A stretch of 64,000 nucleotides of DNA from the NCBI RefSeq assembly GCF_000420265.1, contig NZ_ATUP01000001.1, positions 992,001 to 1,056,000 of the forward strand. Reading direction: 5' to 3'. The notes below the pieces were generated by a model, which saw nothing but the letters and a program-made list of their open reading frames with translations, was not told the origin of the DNA and did not search any database. Both the position numbers and the translations under genes were made by a program. Shown piece after piece: positions 1-8,636 of this stretch (positions within the stretch are counted from its first letter, which is position 1; every line of letters starts with the position of its first letter). The stretch comes from Oceanicaulis alexandrii DSM 11625 (GTDB lineage Bacteria > Pseudomonadota > Alphaproteobacteria > Caulobacterales > Maricaulaceae).

Positions 1-8
1 CTGATCGG

Positions 9-500
9 TCAGCCAAGCGCAGCCGCGTTCACCTGGGTTTCGGCAATGCGCGTCATCTCGCGATCACCGCCATAGGTCTGATCCAGACATTCCTGAATGC
101 GGACGACGTCTGATTTCAGACCCTGTCGTTGAGCGAAAGCCCGTACGACGCCATAGCCCGCAAGCGCATAATGGGTCATGCGCTGGTATTGGGAGATGAT
201 GGACGCGTCGCGGACATCATCATCGCTGAAATCTTCTTCCAGCGCATGAGCGCGGGCTTCCGCCACCAGGCCTTCCATACCTTTGCAATGCTTGCCATTG
301 GGATTGGCGTCATGGGTTTCGATCAAGGCCTGGATCGTCGCCATGCCCTCTTTGACGCCCTCGGCGCCGCGTTTGAGCGCGGCCTTGAGATCAGGATTGG
401 TCGCCGCTTCGGAAAGCTCTTTCGTCACTGACAGCGATTGCTTGTCAGCGCTGTAAAGGTCCTGCAGCTGGTCGATGTAGAGGTCTTTCAAAGTGTCCAT
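9..500 (-). CDS. YciE/YciF-type ferritin-like protein (DUF892)
   Basis: A 163-residue, all-helical protein beginning MDTLKDLYIDQLQDLYSAD, which is the DUF892 (YciE/YciF) signature. The family forms ferritin-like four-helix bundles with a di-metal site and is usually tied to general stress; its biochemical role is not settled. Acidic and His residues typical of the bundle are spread through the chain (KQSLSVTKEL near the start, HYALAGYGVVRAFA in the last third). I chose the ATG at 500 because AAAGGAGA lies just upstream on the minus strand; the reading frame stays open 31 codons further back, but that stretch is proline-rich and unlike the family. It is encoded alone, downstream of purA and separated from it by a terminator. 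Confidence 0.85.
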   Translation of the reverse strand: MDTLKDLYIDQLQDLYSADKQSLSVTKELSEAATNPDLKAALKRGAEGVKEGMATIQALIETHDANPNGKHCKGMEGLVAEARAHALEEDFSDDDVRDASIISQYQRMTHYALAGYGVVRAFAQRQGLKSDVVRIQECLDQTYGGDREMTRIAETQVNAAALG

Positions 501-639
501 GGTTTGGTCTCCTTTATGGGAGTTCTGAACACGGCCCGCGTCATCCGGGGGGGGCGCCACAGGGCTCGTGATCGGGCGTTCGTTCTGACTCAACGCCTGG
601 TCAGGGCTCGCGTTCCAAATTGGACTCAGCGCACAGACA

Positions 640-670
640 AAAAGGGCGACCCGTCCGGGCCGCCCTTTCT
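640..670 (-). terminator. Rho-independent terminator of purA
   Basis: The stem AAAGGGCG (641-648) pairs with CGCCCTTT (661-668), and an inner CCCG/CGGG extends it. Read on the minus strand, the stem is followed directly by a run of five T. It lies about 30 bp after the purA stop codon. Confidence 0.8.
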
Positions 671-700
671 AAACATCATCACACGGCTGGATCAGCCCGA

Positions 701-1990
701 TCAGGACTTGAACGGATCCTGCATCAGGATGGTGTCGTCGCGCTCTGGGCTGGTGGACAAGAGCGCCACCGGCGTCTCGATCAGCTCTTCAATACGGCGG
801 ACATATTTCACAGCCTGAGCGGGCAGATCCGCCCAGGAGCGCGCACCGGCCGTAGAGCCGTCCCAGCCTTCGAAGGTCTCATAGACCGGCTCGACCCCCG
901 CCTGGGCGCCCGTGCCGGCGGGCAGACGATCATACATCTCGCCGTTGAACTTGTAGCCCACGCAAACTTTCAGCTCGTCAAAGCCGTCCAGCACATCAAG
1001 CTTGGTCAGCGCCACGCCGTTGATGCCGTTGATCTTGCAGCTCTGGCGCACCAGCACGGCGTCAAACCAGCCGCAGCGGCGCTGGCGGGAGGTGACGGTA
1101 CCGAACTCACGTCCGCGTTCGCCGATCTTCTGACCGATCTCGTCGGTCAGCTCGGTGGGAAACGGTCCTTCGCCGACGCGCGTAGTGTAGGCTTTCACAA
1201 TGCCCAGCACATAGCCGACCTTGCCCGGCCCCACGCCTGATCCGGCGGACGCCTGACCCGCGACGGTGTTGGAGCTGGTCACATAGGGATAGGTGCCGTG
1301 ATCCACGTCCAGGAATGCGCCCTGGGCGCCTTCAAACAGGATTTTCTTGTCGTCTGCGATAGCCCGGTCGAGCGTGCGCCAGACAGGGTCCGCATAGGGC
1401 AGGATTTTCGGCGCGATATCCAGAAGCTCGGCGACCAGCGCGTCTTCATCCGCCTCTTCCACGCCCATACCGCGGCGCAGGGCGTTATGGTGATGCAAGA
1501 GTTCGGACACACGGCGGCGCAACTGGGTTTCATCGGCTAGATCAATGACCCGGACGGAGCGGCGTCCCACCTTGTCCTCATAGGCCGGGCCGATGCCGCG
1601 GCGGGTGGTGCCGATCTTCATGCCGTCATCGCGGTTCTCGCGCAGGGCGTCGAGTTCGCGATGGACCGGCAGGATCAAAGTGGCGGTTTCCGCCACGCGC
1701 ACGAGTTTGGGGCTGATGTCCACGCCCTGCTCGCGCACTTTCTCGATCTCGGAGATGAACGCCCAGGGGTCGACGACCACGCCATTGCCGATAAGGGACA
1801 GCTTTTTCTGCACCACGCCCGACGGCATCAGCGACAGCTTGTAGGTCACCCCGTCCACAACCAGCGTGTGACCGGCGTTATGACCACCCTGAAAGCGCAC
1901 GACCACGTCGGCGCGATGAGACAGCCAGTCGACAATCTTGCCTTTGCCCTCATCGCCCCACTGGGCGCCGACAACCACAACATTGGACAT
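701..1990 (-). CDS. purA: Adenylosuccinate synthetase
   Basis: This enzyme makes adenylosuccinate from IMP, aspartate and GTP, the first committed step from IMP to AMP, in the cytoplasm. The 429-residue length is normal for bacterial PurA. The N-terminus carries the diagnostic phosphate loop [16 protein letters not shown], followed by [10 protein letters not shown] (IMP/GTP binding), [14 protein letters not shown] in the first third, and [20 protein letters not shown] in the middle. The ATG at 1990 fits the family start ([12 protein letters not shown]). It lies downstream of serC on the same strand, with about 95 bp between them, and is followed by a terminator at 640-670. Confidence 0.98.
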   Translation of the reverse strand: MSNVVVVGAQWGDEGKGKIVDWLSHRADVVVRFQGGHNAGHTLVVDGVTYKLSLMPSGVVQKKLSLIGNGVVVDPWAFISEIEKVREQGVDISPKLVRVAETATLILPVHRELDALRENRDDGMKIGTTRRGIGPAYEDKVGRRSVRVIDLADETQLRRRVSELLHHHNALRRGMGVEEADEDALVAELLDIAPKILPYADPVWRTLDRAIADDKKILFEGAQGAFLDVDHGTYPYVTSSNTVAGQASAGSGVGPGKVGYVLGIVKAYTTRVGEGPFPTELTDEIGQKIGERGREFGTVTSRQRRCGWFDAVLVRQSCKINGINGVALTKLDVLDGFDELKVCVGYKFNGEMYDRLPAGTGAQAGVEPVYETFEGWDGSTAGARSWADLPAQAVKYVRRIEELIETPVALLSTSPERDDTILMQDPFKS

Positions 1991-2084
1991 CGCGCATACT
2001 CCGTATCGCGGAAAAACCGGGGGTGGCTTACGCGCTTCTCAGCCCAGGGGCAAGAAGCGCGCTGGCAAAGTCTTTTGAGGACGC

Positions 2085-3251
2085 CTAATCGGCGGGGTTC
2101 GCAAGCGCTTCGTGGTACGCCCAGTCCAGCCAAGGGCCGAGCGCCACGAGATCGTCTGCGTCCACCGTCGGGCCGCACCAGATGCGCAAGCCAGCGGGCG
2201 CCTTCGGGTGGGGAATGACGTCAAACGCCGCTTCTTCGCGGTCCAGCAGCACGCCCATGCGGCGCGACACCGCCCAGCGTTCCGCCTCGGACTTGCCCTC
2301 CAGCTCCTTGCCGGAGAATTTCAGCGTCACCGAGGTTTGCGAGCGGGTGGCGGGATCCTGAGCCAGAAACTCGATCCAGTCGGTCTTTTCCACCCAGGAC
2401 GCCAAAGCATCGAAATTGGCCTGGGTCCGAGCGATCAGCGCTGACACGCCACCCTCTTTCGCCGCCCATTTCAGCGCATCGAGATAATCCTCGGTGCACA
2501 GAAGCGAGGGCGTATTGATGGTGGAGCCTTCGTAGATGGCCGCCGTTTCCTCGCCCGCTTCAAACAATTGCAGAAGGCGCGGCACCGGCCAGCTGGGGCG
2601 GAACTCGCGCAGGCGCTGACGCGCACGGGGGCTGAAGATGGCGATGCCGTGCTGGGCTTCGCCGCCCATGCATTTTTGCCAGCTGAACGTGGTCACATCC
2701 AGCTTGTCCCAGGGCATGTCCATGGCGAAGGCGGCTGACGTGGCGTCGCAGATGGTCAGGCCCTCGCGGTCGTCCGCAATCCAGTCGCCATCGGTGACGC
2801 GCACACCCGCCGCCGTGGCGTTCCAGGTGAAGACCACGTCATTGTTGAAATCGACCTTGGAATAATCGGGCGCCTGGCCATAAGGCGCGTGATGGATGGT
2901 CAGGCCCTCAGGCTTGAGCTCGTCGCGCGCATCGATCAACCAGCGGCCGCCAAACTCGTCGCACGCCAGCACGTCCACGCCGCGCGCGCCCAGCATGGAC
3001 CACATGGCGCCTTCCATCGCGCCGGTGTCAGAGGCCGGAGTGATGATCACCTTGTAATCGTCGGGGATTTCCAGGATCGCGCCGGTGCGCTCAATGGCTT
3101 CGGCCAGGCGCGCTTTCGGCGTGCCGCCGCGATGGGTTCGGCCCAGCGGCGCGGCGGCCAGCGCAGACAATTCCCAACCCGGACGCTTCTTGGTAGGCCC
3201 GCAAGAGAAGCGGGCGTCATTGGGGCGGCTGGTGGGTTTGAGAACCGTCAT
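2085..3251 (-). CDS. serC: Phosphoserine aminotransferase
   Basis: PLP-dependent transamination of 3-phosphohydroxypyruvate with glutamate to phosphoserine, the second step of serine synthesis. The 388 residues match the longer alphaproteobacterial SerC subfamily, which opens with KPTSRPNDARFSCGPTKKRPG. The PLP-lysine region is visible in the middle (DVTTFSWQKCMGGEAQHG), as is the ending with CGPTVDADDL. The usual partner serA is not adjacent here; a phosphoglycerate dehydrogenase is encoded at 47.6-48.8 kb. GAGG sits about eight bases before the ATG at 3251. The upstream 50 nt may be a serC-type leader RNA. Confidence 0.95.
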   Translation of the reverse strand: MTVLKPTSRPNDARFSCGPTKKRPGWELSALAAAPLGRTHRGGTPKARLAEAIERTGAILEIPDDYKVIITPASDTGAMEGAMWSMLGARGVDVLACDEFGGRWLIDARDELKPEGLTIHHAPYGQAPDYSKVDFNNDVVFTWNATAAGVRVTDGDWIADDREGLTICDATSAAFAMDMPWDKLDVTTFSWQKCMGGEAQHGIAIFSPRARQRLREFRPSWPVPRLLQLFEAGEETAAIYEGSTINTPSLLCTEDYLDALKWAAKEGGVSALIARTQANFDALASWVEKTDWIEFLAQDPATRSQTSVTLKFSGKELEGKSEAERWAVSRRMGVLLDREEAAFDVIPHPKAPAGLRIWCGPTVDADDLVALGPWLDWAYHEALANPAD

Positions 3252-3305
3252 GACACGATGACCTCAGCTTTGTTATCGACAGGGCTCCACCGGTAGGCCG
3301 TGCTG
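3252..3305 (-). ncRNA. Candidate serC leader RNA motif
   Basis: The 5' leader of serC on the minus strand holds a hairpin (GGCCTA, loop CCGG, TGGaGCC, around 3283-3299), then an A-rich spacer, GAGG and the start codon. Its position directly before serC in an alphaproteobacterium, and the compact hairpin close to the ribosome binding site, recall the described serC RNA motif. I matched it from memory only; a covariance-model search would decide. Confidence 0.4.
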
Positions 3306-3381
3306 CACATGCGGTCAATTGCGCAAGGCGAGGAAAAATCCTGACTTGACCATGTTCCGTACACGCCGTAGCGCAAATGCC

Positions 3382-4515
3382 ATGACCGATTATCGCGCCC
3401 TGTTCGATCTGCCCGCTGAAACCGCTTACTTCAACGCCGCTCAGGTCGGGCCCTTGCCGATCCGCGCGGCGGAAGCCGGGCAGGCTGCCTTCCGTGACAA
3501 GCTGCGCCCCTGGGCGCACACCACGAACCAGCTGTTCTTCGATCTGCCGGAAAGCGTGAGGAGCGAAGCCGCCCGGCTGTTCAACGCGACCGCCGACGAC
3601 ATCGCCCTGGTCCCCGCCGCCTCCTATGGCCTGGCGACCGCGGCGCGCAATCTTGACCTCAAACCAGGCGATGAGATCGTCATTCTGGACGGGCAATTTC
3701 CCTCCAATGTCTACACCTGGCGCGCGCTGGCGCAGCAGACCGGCGCAGTCATTAAAACCGCCAAACGCACCGAGACCGGGACCTGGACGCAGGCGCTGCT
3801 CGCCACGATCTCGTCGCGCACGCGTCTTGTGGCCTGCGGGGCGTTGCACTGGATTGATGGCGGCCGGATTGATCTTGAAGCGGTGTCAAACGCCGCCAAG
3901 GCGCAGGGCGCGGCGCTTGTGCTGGACCTGACCCAGTCGCTGGGCGTGATGGAGTTTGACGTTAAAGTCGTCGATCCTGATTTCGCCGTCGCCGCCGCCT
4001 ATAAATGGCTGCTGAGCCCTTATGCGACCGGGTATTTGTATGTGGCGCCGCGCCACCAATCGGGCGCGCCGCTGGAGCAAAACTGGATCAATCGCAGCGA
4101 CGCGCAGGACTTCACCCGGCTGACCGATTATCGCGACAGCTATGATGCGGGCGCGCGGCGGTTTGACATGGGCGAACGCTCCAACCACCAATTGCTGCCC
4201 GCCGCGCTTGAAAGCCTCAAGCTGATCAACGGGCTTGGGGTCGCTGACATCGCACGCCAGTGCGCGGCGACCAGCACACGGATCAAGGAGGGTGTCGCGC
4301 CGCTGGGCCTGCTGGCCGACATTCCGGATCAGGCCGCGCACTATCTGTCGCTGAGCCTTCCTGAAACCGCCCCCGCGGACATCGCCGCGCGACTGCGAGA
4401 GCAGGATATTCACGCTTCCCAACGCGGCCCGCGGCTGCGGATCAGCGCCCATATCTATAACACCGACGAAGACGTGGGCCGCCTCGTCTCCGCCTTGAAA
4501 GCCATACTGGGATGA
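3382..4515 (+). CDS. Class V PLP-dependent aminotransferase
   Basis: A 377-residue fold-type I aminotransferase of the class V (NifS/kynureninase-like) group. It starts MTDYRALFDLPAETAYFNAA, followed by GPLPIRAAEAG. The likely PLP lysine is in DFAVAAAYKWLLSPYATGYL (middle), preceded by an ALVLDLTQSLGV stretch that supplies the usual Asp. The substrate cannot be told; relatives are annotated as cysteine desulfurase-like or isopenicillin N epimerase-like. The frame is open back to 3319, and an ATG at 3352 is possible, but the start at 3382 fits the family. Its last four bases overlap the start of an EamA exporter gene, so the two are translationally coupled, suggesting that the exporter handles an amino-acid-like product or waste. 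It is divergent from serC. Confidence 0.85.
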   Translation: MTDYRALFDLPAETAYFNAAQVGPLPIRAAEAGQAAFRDKLRPWAHTTNQLFFDLPESVRSEAARLFNATADDIALVPAASYGLATAARNLDLKPGDEIVILDGQFPSNVYTWRALAQQTGAVIKTAKRTETGTWTQALLATISSRTRLVACGALHWIDGGRIDLEAVSNAAKAQGAALVLDLTQSLGVMEFDVKVVDPDFAVAAAYKWLLSPYATGYLYVAPRHQSGAPLEQNWINRSDAQDFTRLTDYRDSYDAGARRFDMGERSNHQLLPAALESLKLINGLGVADIARQCAATSTRIKEGVAPLGLLADIPDQAAHYLSLSLPETAPADIAARLREQDIHASQRGPRLRISAHIYNTDEDVGRLVSALKAILG

Positions 4516-5411
4516 CGTCGGACAGTCCGGGAGCGAAAGGCTGGAGCGCGCTCGGCCTTCTGGCGCTCGTCTGGGGCAGCGCGTTCGCGTTCATTGCGGT
4601 CGCCGTCGACACCCTGCCGCCTTCGATCATCGTGCTGGGACGACTGAGCCTCGCCGCCGTCATCCTGACGGGCTGGGCGTTTTATCGCCGTCGCCGCTTT
4701 CCGCCGCTGCGCGACGTGCGCTGGCTCTGGTTCCTGGCGCTCGGGTTCCTCGGCAACGCCCTGCCCTTCACCCTGATCGCCATTGGTCAGAAGACGGTGC
4801 CGTCCGGGATTGCGGGCATTCTGATGGGCATGATGCCGCTGACCGTGATCGCGGCGGCGCATTTCATCCTGCCCAATGAACGCCTGAGTCTTCGGAAAGC
4901 CTCGGGATTCCTGATCGGGTTTTCCGGCATCGTGATCCTGATGGAGCCTGCGGCGCTGAAGGGCATGCTGGAGGCGGACTTCCTCGCCCAGCTTCTGATC
5001 TTCATCGCGACCTTGAGCTATGCCGCCAATGCGGTGACCTATCAGGCCTCACCCGAAACCCCGCCCAGCGTCATCGCAGCAGGCTCGATGATCTGCGCGG
5101 CTTTGTTGAGCCTGCCGGTGGCGCTTTACGACATCTTCGCCGGCGCCCCCATCACGCCGAGCCTGCCGTCCATGATGGCGGTGCTGGCGCTCGGGCTGTT
5201 GCCGACCGCGCTCGCGACCATCGTCTATATGGGCGTGGCGCGAAAGGTGGGCGCGTCGTTTGTCGCGCTGATCAATTACATGGTCCCGGTGGTCGCCGCG
5301 GCGATCGGGCTCCTGCGCGGCGAACCCATGACCCTGACCACGATGATCGCGCTCGGCGTCATCCTCTTGGGCGTCTATGTCGCCCGGCGCAAACCCAAAG
5401 CCGCGCCCTAG
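4512..5411 (+). CDS. EamA/DMT-family transporter
   Basis: An inner-membrane protein of 299 residues with about ten hydrophobic segments arranged as two EamA halves (GLLALVWGSAFAFIAVAV at the N-terminus; LALGLLPTALATIVYMGVAR in the second half). Drug/metabolite transporters of this family export amino acids, nucleotides or drugs; the substrate is not readable from sequence. The positively charged tail ARRKPKAAP suggests a cytoplasmic C-terminus. It overlaps the preceding aminotransferase gene by ATGA, so a linked role in amino-acid metabolism is likely. The stop region overlaps the convergent thiD gene by 4 bp. Confidence 0.9.
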   Translation: MTSDSPGAKGWSALGLLALVWGSAFAFIAVAVDTLPPSIIVLGRLSLAAVILTGWAFYRRRRFPPLRDVRWLWFLALGFLGNALPFTLIAIGQKTVPSGIAGILMGMMPLTVIAAAHFILPNERLSLRKASGFLIGFSGIVILMEPAALKGMLEADFLAQLLIFIATLSYAANAVTYQASPETPPSVIAAGSMICAALLSLPVALYDIFAGAPITPSLPSMMAVLALGLLPTALATIVYMGVARKVGASFVALINYMVPVVAAAIGLLRGEPMTLTTMIALGVILLGVYVARRKPKAAP

Positions 5412-6286
5412 TCGAGATCCCCGCGGACCGGCGCGTGAGCGAATTCGGACGCATTGACCGTCCAGCCATGCTGGACCGGGCCATGACCCTCGCCAAACTT
5501 GGGCGCGCGACGGATCGCTTCATACAGATAATCGCCCGCCATCTCGACAGCGCGATCAAGGCCCTGCCCTTGGGCCATCAGCGCGGCGATCGCGCTCGCC
5601 AGCGTGCAGCCCGTGCCATGAGTATGGCGGGTGTGAATACGCGGGCGCGTGAACAGGCGCACGCCATTGCGCGTCGCCAGAAGATCGATGATCTGAGAGC
5701 CTTCCAGATGACCGCCTTTGACCAGCACCGCCTTGGCGCCCATCTCCAGCAATTCGTCGGCGGCGGCGCGCTGATCATCCATGTCTTCGATGGTTCCGCC
5801 CGCCAGAACGGCGGCTTCAGGCGCATTGGGCGTGATCAGGCTGGCGCGCGGCAGCAAAATCGTGCGGATGGCCTCCGCGGTGTCTTCACTGACCAGGGAA
5901 TCGCCCGAGCTCGCCACCATGACCGGATCGACGATCAGCGGCAGACCGACCGTGCCCTCGTCATCCAGCGCCTTGACCACGGCTTCAATCGTGCTGACAG
6001 ATCCCAGCATGCCGGTCTTGATCGCGTCCGTGCCGATATCAGACAGCACCGCACTGATCTGAGCGGCGATCACATCATCAGGAATGGGATGCACGCCCGA
6101 TACGCCCTTGGTGTTCTGAACCGTCACCGCAGTGATCGCCGTCGAGGCGTAGCCGCCCAGCGCCGTCACCGTCTTGATGTCGGCCTGAACACCGGCGCCG
6201 CCCGAGCTGTCAGACCCGGCGACGATCAGGACCCGGCCCTTCGGGTTCTCAAACTCGCCCTCTGCGATGTCGGTCTCGTCGGTCAT
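5408..6286 (-). CDS. thiD: Hydroxymethylpyrimidine/phosphomethylpyrimidine kinase
   Basis: Phosphorylates HMP and HMP-phosphate to HMP-pyrophosphate in thiamine synthesis or salvage. The ribokinase-like fold is evident: substrate motif VAGSDSSGGAGVQADIKT near residue 22, IVDPVMVASSGD in the middle, and the anion-hole motif HGTGCTLASAIAA near residue 230. The 292-residue length exceeds the usual 265 or so because of about 16 acidic residues before the first strand. GGGAG is placed well before the ATG at 6286, so this start was kept. No thiamine pyrophosphate riboswitch was seen upstream, and no other thi gene is nearby. Confidence 0.95.
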   Translation of the reverse strand: MTDETDIAEGEFENPKGRVLIVAGSDSSGGAGVQADIKTVTALGGYASTAITAVTVQNTKGVSGVHPIPDDVIAAQISAVLSDIGTDAIKTGMLGSVSTIEAVVKALDDEGTVGLPLIVDPVMVASSGDSLVSEDTAEAIRTILLPRASLITPNAPEAAVLAGGTIEDMDDQRAAADELLEMGAKAVLVKGGHLEGSQIIDLLATRNGVRLFTRPRIHTRHTHGTGCTLASAIAALMAQGQGLDRAVEMAGDYLYEAIRRAPKFGEGHGPVQHGWTVNASEFAHAPVRGDLD

Positions 6287-6673
6287 GGCTGTGCTCCCTC
6301 AATGTCAGGTGTGAGCTAGTCTGTGCAGCCAGCCCGCGCAAGTCGGGAGGCTGTGTCCAGACAGACACACTGACGCTTATTCGCAACGGACGCCCAACTT
6401 CACTCTGGTCTCCGGTCCAGGGCTGATTTAAGACCCGCTTACCTGACAGGCTTTTCTGTCCAGAAGGAGTATTCGGATCCGTGCCACGATCTTGAGAGCA
6501 GCGGCGGCCTGGTGAAATCCAGGCGGTGAGCGTCGCAGCAAATGTGGACCACGGCGCGCATCGCGTCTGGCCCGAACGCTAAATCCCTCGCCTGTACCGC
6601 AGCCTTACAGATCATGCGTGTCGCCCGTCGCCGGAATCCGGCTGATGACGCCCCGCACGTACGCAGGACCGAG
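6287..6673. other. Intergenic region between divergent thiD and ABC exporter genes
   Basis: 387 bp without a convincing gene. It should carry the promoters for thiD (leftward) and the ABC transporter (rightward). Two small inverted repeats are visible: TGTGTC/GACACA at 6352-6369 and GACAG/CTGTC at 6445-6460. The rightward frame of the transporter stays open back to 6542, but that sequence has no membrane-protein character. No riboswitch, tRNA or clear sigma-70 promoter was recognised. Confidence 0.5.
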
Positions 6674-8470
6674 ATGACCGATTTCAACGATTTTGAAGAC
6701 GACAACACCCCCAGCGCGCGGGTGTTGTCCAATTTTGACGTGCTCCGTTTTGTCGCCCGGCAATGGGCGCGCCGTCCCTGGCTGTTCAGCCTGGTGGTAG
6801 GGTTCTCGGCGCTCGCCACTTTGGCGGACGTCTTTATTCCCGTGGCCGCCGGCCAGCTGATTGATTCCATCAGCGGCGCCAACGCTGACCCGTCAGGCGA
6901 CAGCCACTGGACCGCGCTGATCGTGTTTGTGGGACTCGCCATTCTGGTGAACGCCGCCCGGCAGATCATGGTTCGCTGCGAGATCCCGTTCTCCAGCGCC
7001 AACATGGCGGACATGACGTCTGAGGCCTTCGCCAAGGTCCAGCGCTTCAGCGCGGACTGGCATGCGAACGCCTTCGCCGGCGCGGTGGTGCGCAAGATCA
7101 CCCGCGGCATGTGGGCGTATGACACCATCACCGCCACGCTGTGGTTCTCGATGATCCCGTCGATCGGCGTGATGGTGGCGCTGGGCGTGTACATGTTGCT
7201 GCACTGGCCGATCGTAGGGCTGTATGCACTGGCGGTGACCTTCACCTTCATCGTGCTGACGGTGCTCGTCTCCACCTATTACATCCGCCCGCAGAACGTC
7301 ATCTCGAACGCCAAGGATTCAGAGCTCGGCGGCGCGATCGCGGACGTGATCTCCGGCGTCGCCACGGTCAAAAGCTTCGGCGCGGAAGCGCGTGAAGACA
7401 GCCGGTTTCACACCCTGGCCTGGGGCTGGCGCGCTGCAGCGAAAAAGACCTGGCTTCGCTTCACCAACGCCTGGCTGATCCAGATGACCGCCGTCATCAT
7501 GCTGCAAGCGGGCCTCGCGGGCCTGTTGCTGCAGCTGTGGACGCAAGGCGAGGCGACCGCGGGCGACGTGGTGTTCGGCATCACCGCCTTCTTGATGATG
7601 GCGGGCTATATGCGCCGGTTCGGCGAGGAAGTGCAGAACGTCCAGCGCGGTCTGGACGAGATCCAGGACCTCGCCGCCTTCGCCCGGACCGACGCCCAGA
7701 TCGCAGATCTGCCCGGCGCGCCCGATTTCAAACCCGGACGCGGCGAAGTGGTCTTCAAGGATGTGCGCTTCACCTATCAGGGACAGGACACGCCGCTTTA
7801 CGAAGACTTCTCCCTGACCATTCCGGCGGGCGAGCGGGTGGCGCTGGTCGGTCCGACCGGCTCGGGCAAGTCCACTTTCGTCAAGCTGGTCCAGCGCTTT
7901 CACGATGTGGATGCCGGCGCCATCGTCATTGACGGCCAGGACGTACGGACTGTCACCCAGTCGAGCCTGCGCCGCTCCATCGCGCTGGTGCCCCAGGACC
8001 CGGCCCTGTTTCACCGCACCATTGCGGAGAACATCGCCTATGCCTGCCCGGAGGCCACCGATGAGCAAATCGTGGACGCCGCGAAACGCGCCCGCGCCCA
8101 TGACTTCATCGTCACCTTGCCCAAAGGCTATGACACACTGGTGGGCGAGCGCGGGGTGAAGCTGTCAGGCGGCGAACGCCAGCGCATCGCCATCGCGCGC
8201 GCCGTGCTGGCGGATGCGCCGATCCTGATCTTTGACGAGGCCACCAGCGCGCTGGACAACGAGACCGAACGCGACGTTCAAGAGGCCATGGCGGATGTGA
8301 CCCAAGGCAAGACCGCCATTGTGATCGCGCACCGGCTGTCGACCATTCGGGATGCGGACCGCATCCTGGTTTTTGACAAGGGACGGGTCGTCGAACAGGG
8401 CACGCATGACGAGCTGGCCGCCCAGGGTGAAGGCGTTTATGCGCGCCTCGCAGCGCTGGCGGAGGGCTAG
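6674..8470 (+). CDS. ABC exporter, fused permease and ATPase
   Basis: A 598-residue half-transporter with an N-terminal six-helix type I exporter domain (about residues 30-330) and a C-terminal nucleotide-binding domain. Walker A is GPTGSGKST, the signature is LSGGERQRIAIARA, Walker B is ILIFDEATSALD, and the H-loop is VIAHRLSTI. It resembles the MsbA/multidrug/lipid exporter group and would act as a homodimer in the inner membrane; the substrate is not known. The start MTDFNDFEDDNTPSARVLSN gives a short acidic cytoplasmic leader before the first helix. The next gene, a DEAD-box helicase, begins 166 bp downstream and is probably separate. Confidence 0.92.
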   Translation: MTDFNDFEDDNTPSARVLSNFDVLRFVARQWARRPWLFSLVVGFSALATLADVFIPVAAGQLIDSISGANADPSGDSHWTALIVFVGLAILVNAARQIMVRCEIPFSSANMADMTSEAFAKVQRFSADWHANAFAGAVVRKITRGMWAYDTITATLWFSMIPSIGVMVALGVYMLLHWPIVGLYALAVTFTFIVLTVLVSTYYIRPQNVISNAKDSELGGAIADVISGVATVKSFGAEAREDSRFHTLAWGWRAAAKKTWLRFTNAWLIQMTAVIMLQAGLAGLLLQLWTQGEATAGDVVFGITAFLMMAGYMRRFGEEVQNVQRGLDEIQDLAAFARTDAQIADLPGAPDFKPGRGEVVFKDVRFTYQGQDTPLYEDFSLTIPAGERVALVGPTGSGKSTFVKLVQRFHDVDAGAIVIDGQDVRTVTQSSLRRSIALVPQDPALFHRTIAENIAYACPEATDEQIVDAAKRARAHDFIVTLPKGYDTLVGERGVKLSGGERQRIAIARAVLADAPILIFDEATSALDNETERDVQEAMADVTQGKTAIVIAHRLSTIRDADRILVFDKGRVVEQGTHDELAAQGEGVYARLAALAEG

Positions 8471-8636
8471 GCCCAATCAAGGCCATTTCGGGGCTGATGC
8501 AGGTTTTTCGTATCTTTTCGGTGCGAGGCCTGCTATCAGCCGCCGCTCAGTCGCGCTGGGGCACTCCGCGCGATCAGGTTTTCAGGGCTGGCCTCAAGCA
8601 AGGGATTGTGAGGCGCACGTCCTTTGCGAGGTACAT

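Noticed and set aside
6287-6400. Thiamine pyrophosphate riboswitch before thiD
   Set aside because: The conserved CTGAGA and the second conserved stem were not found in the leader.
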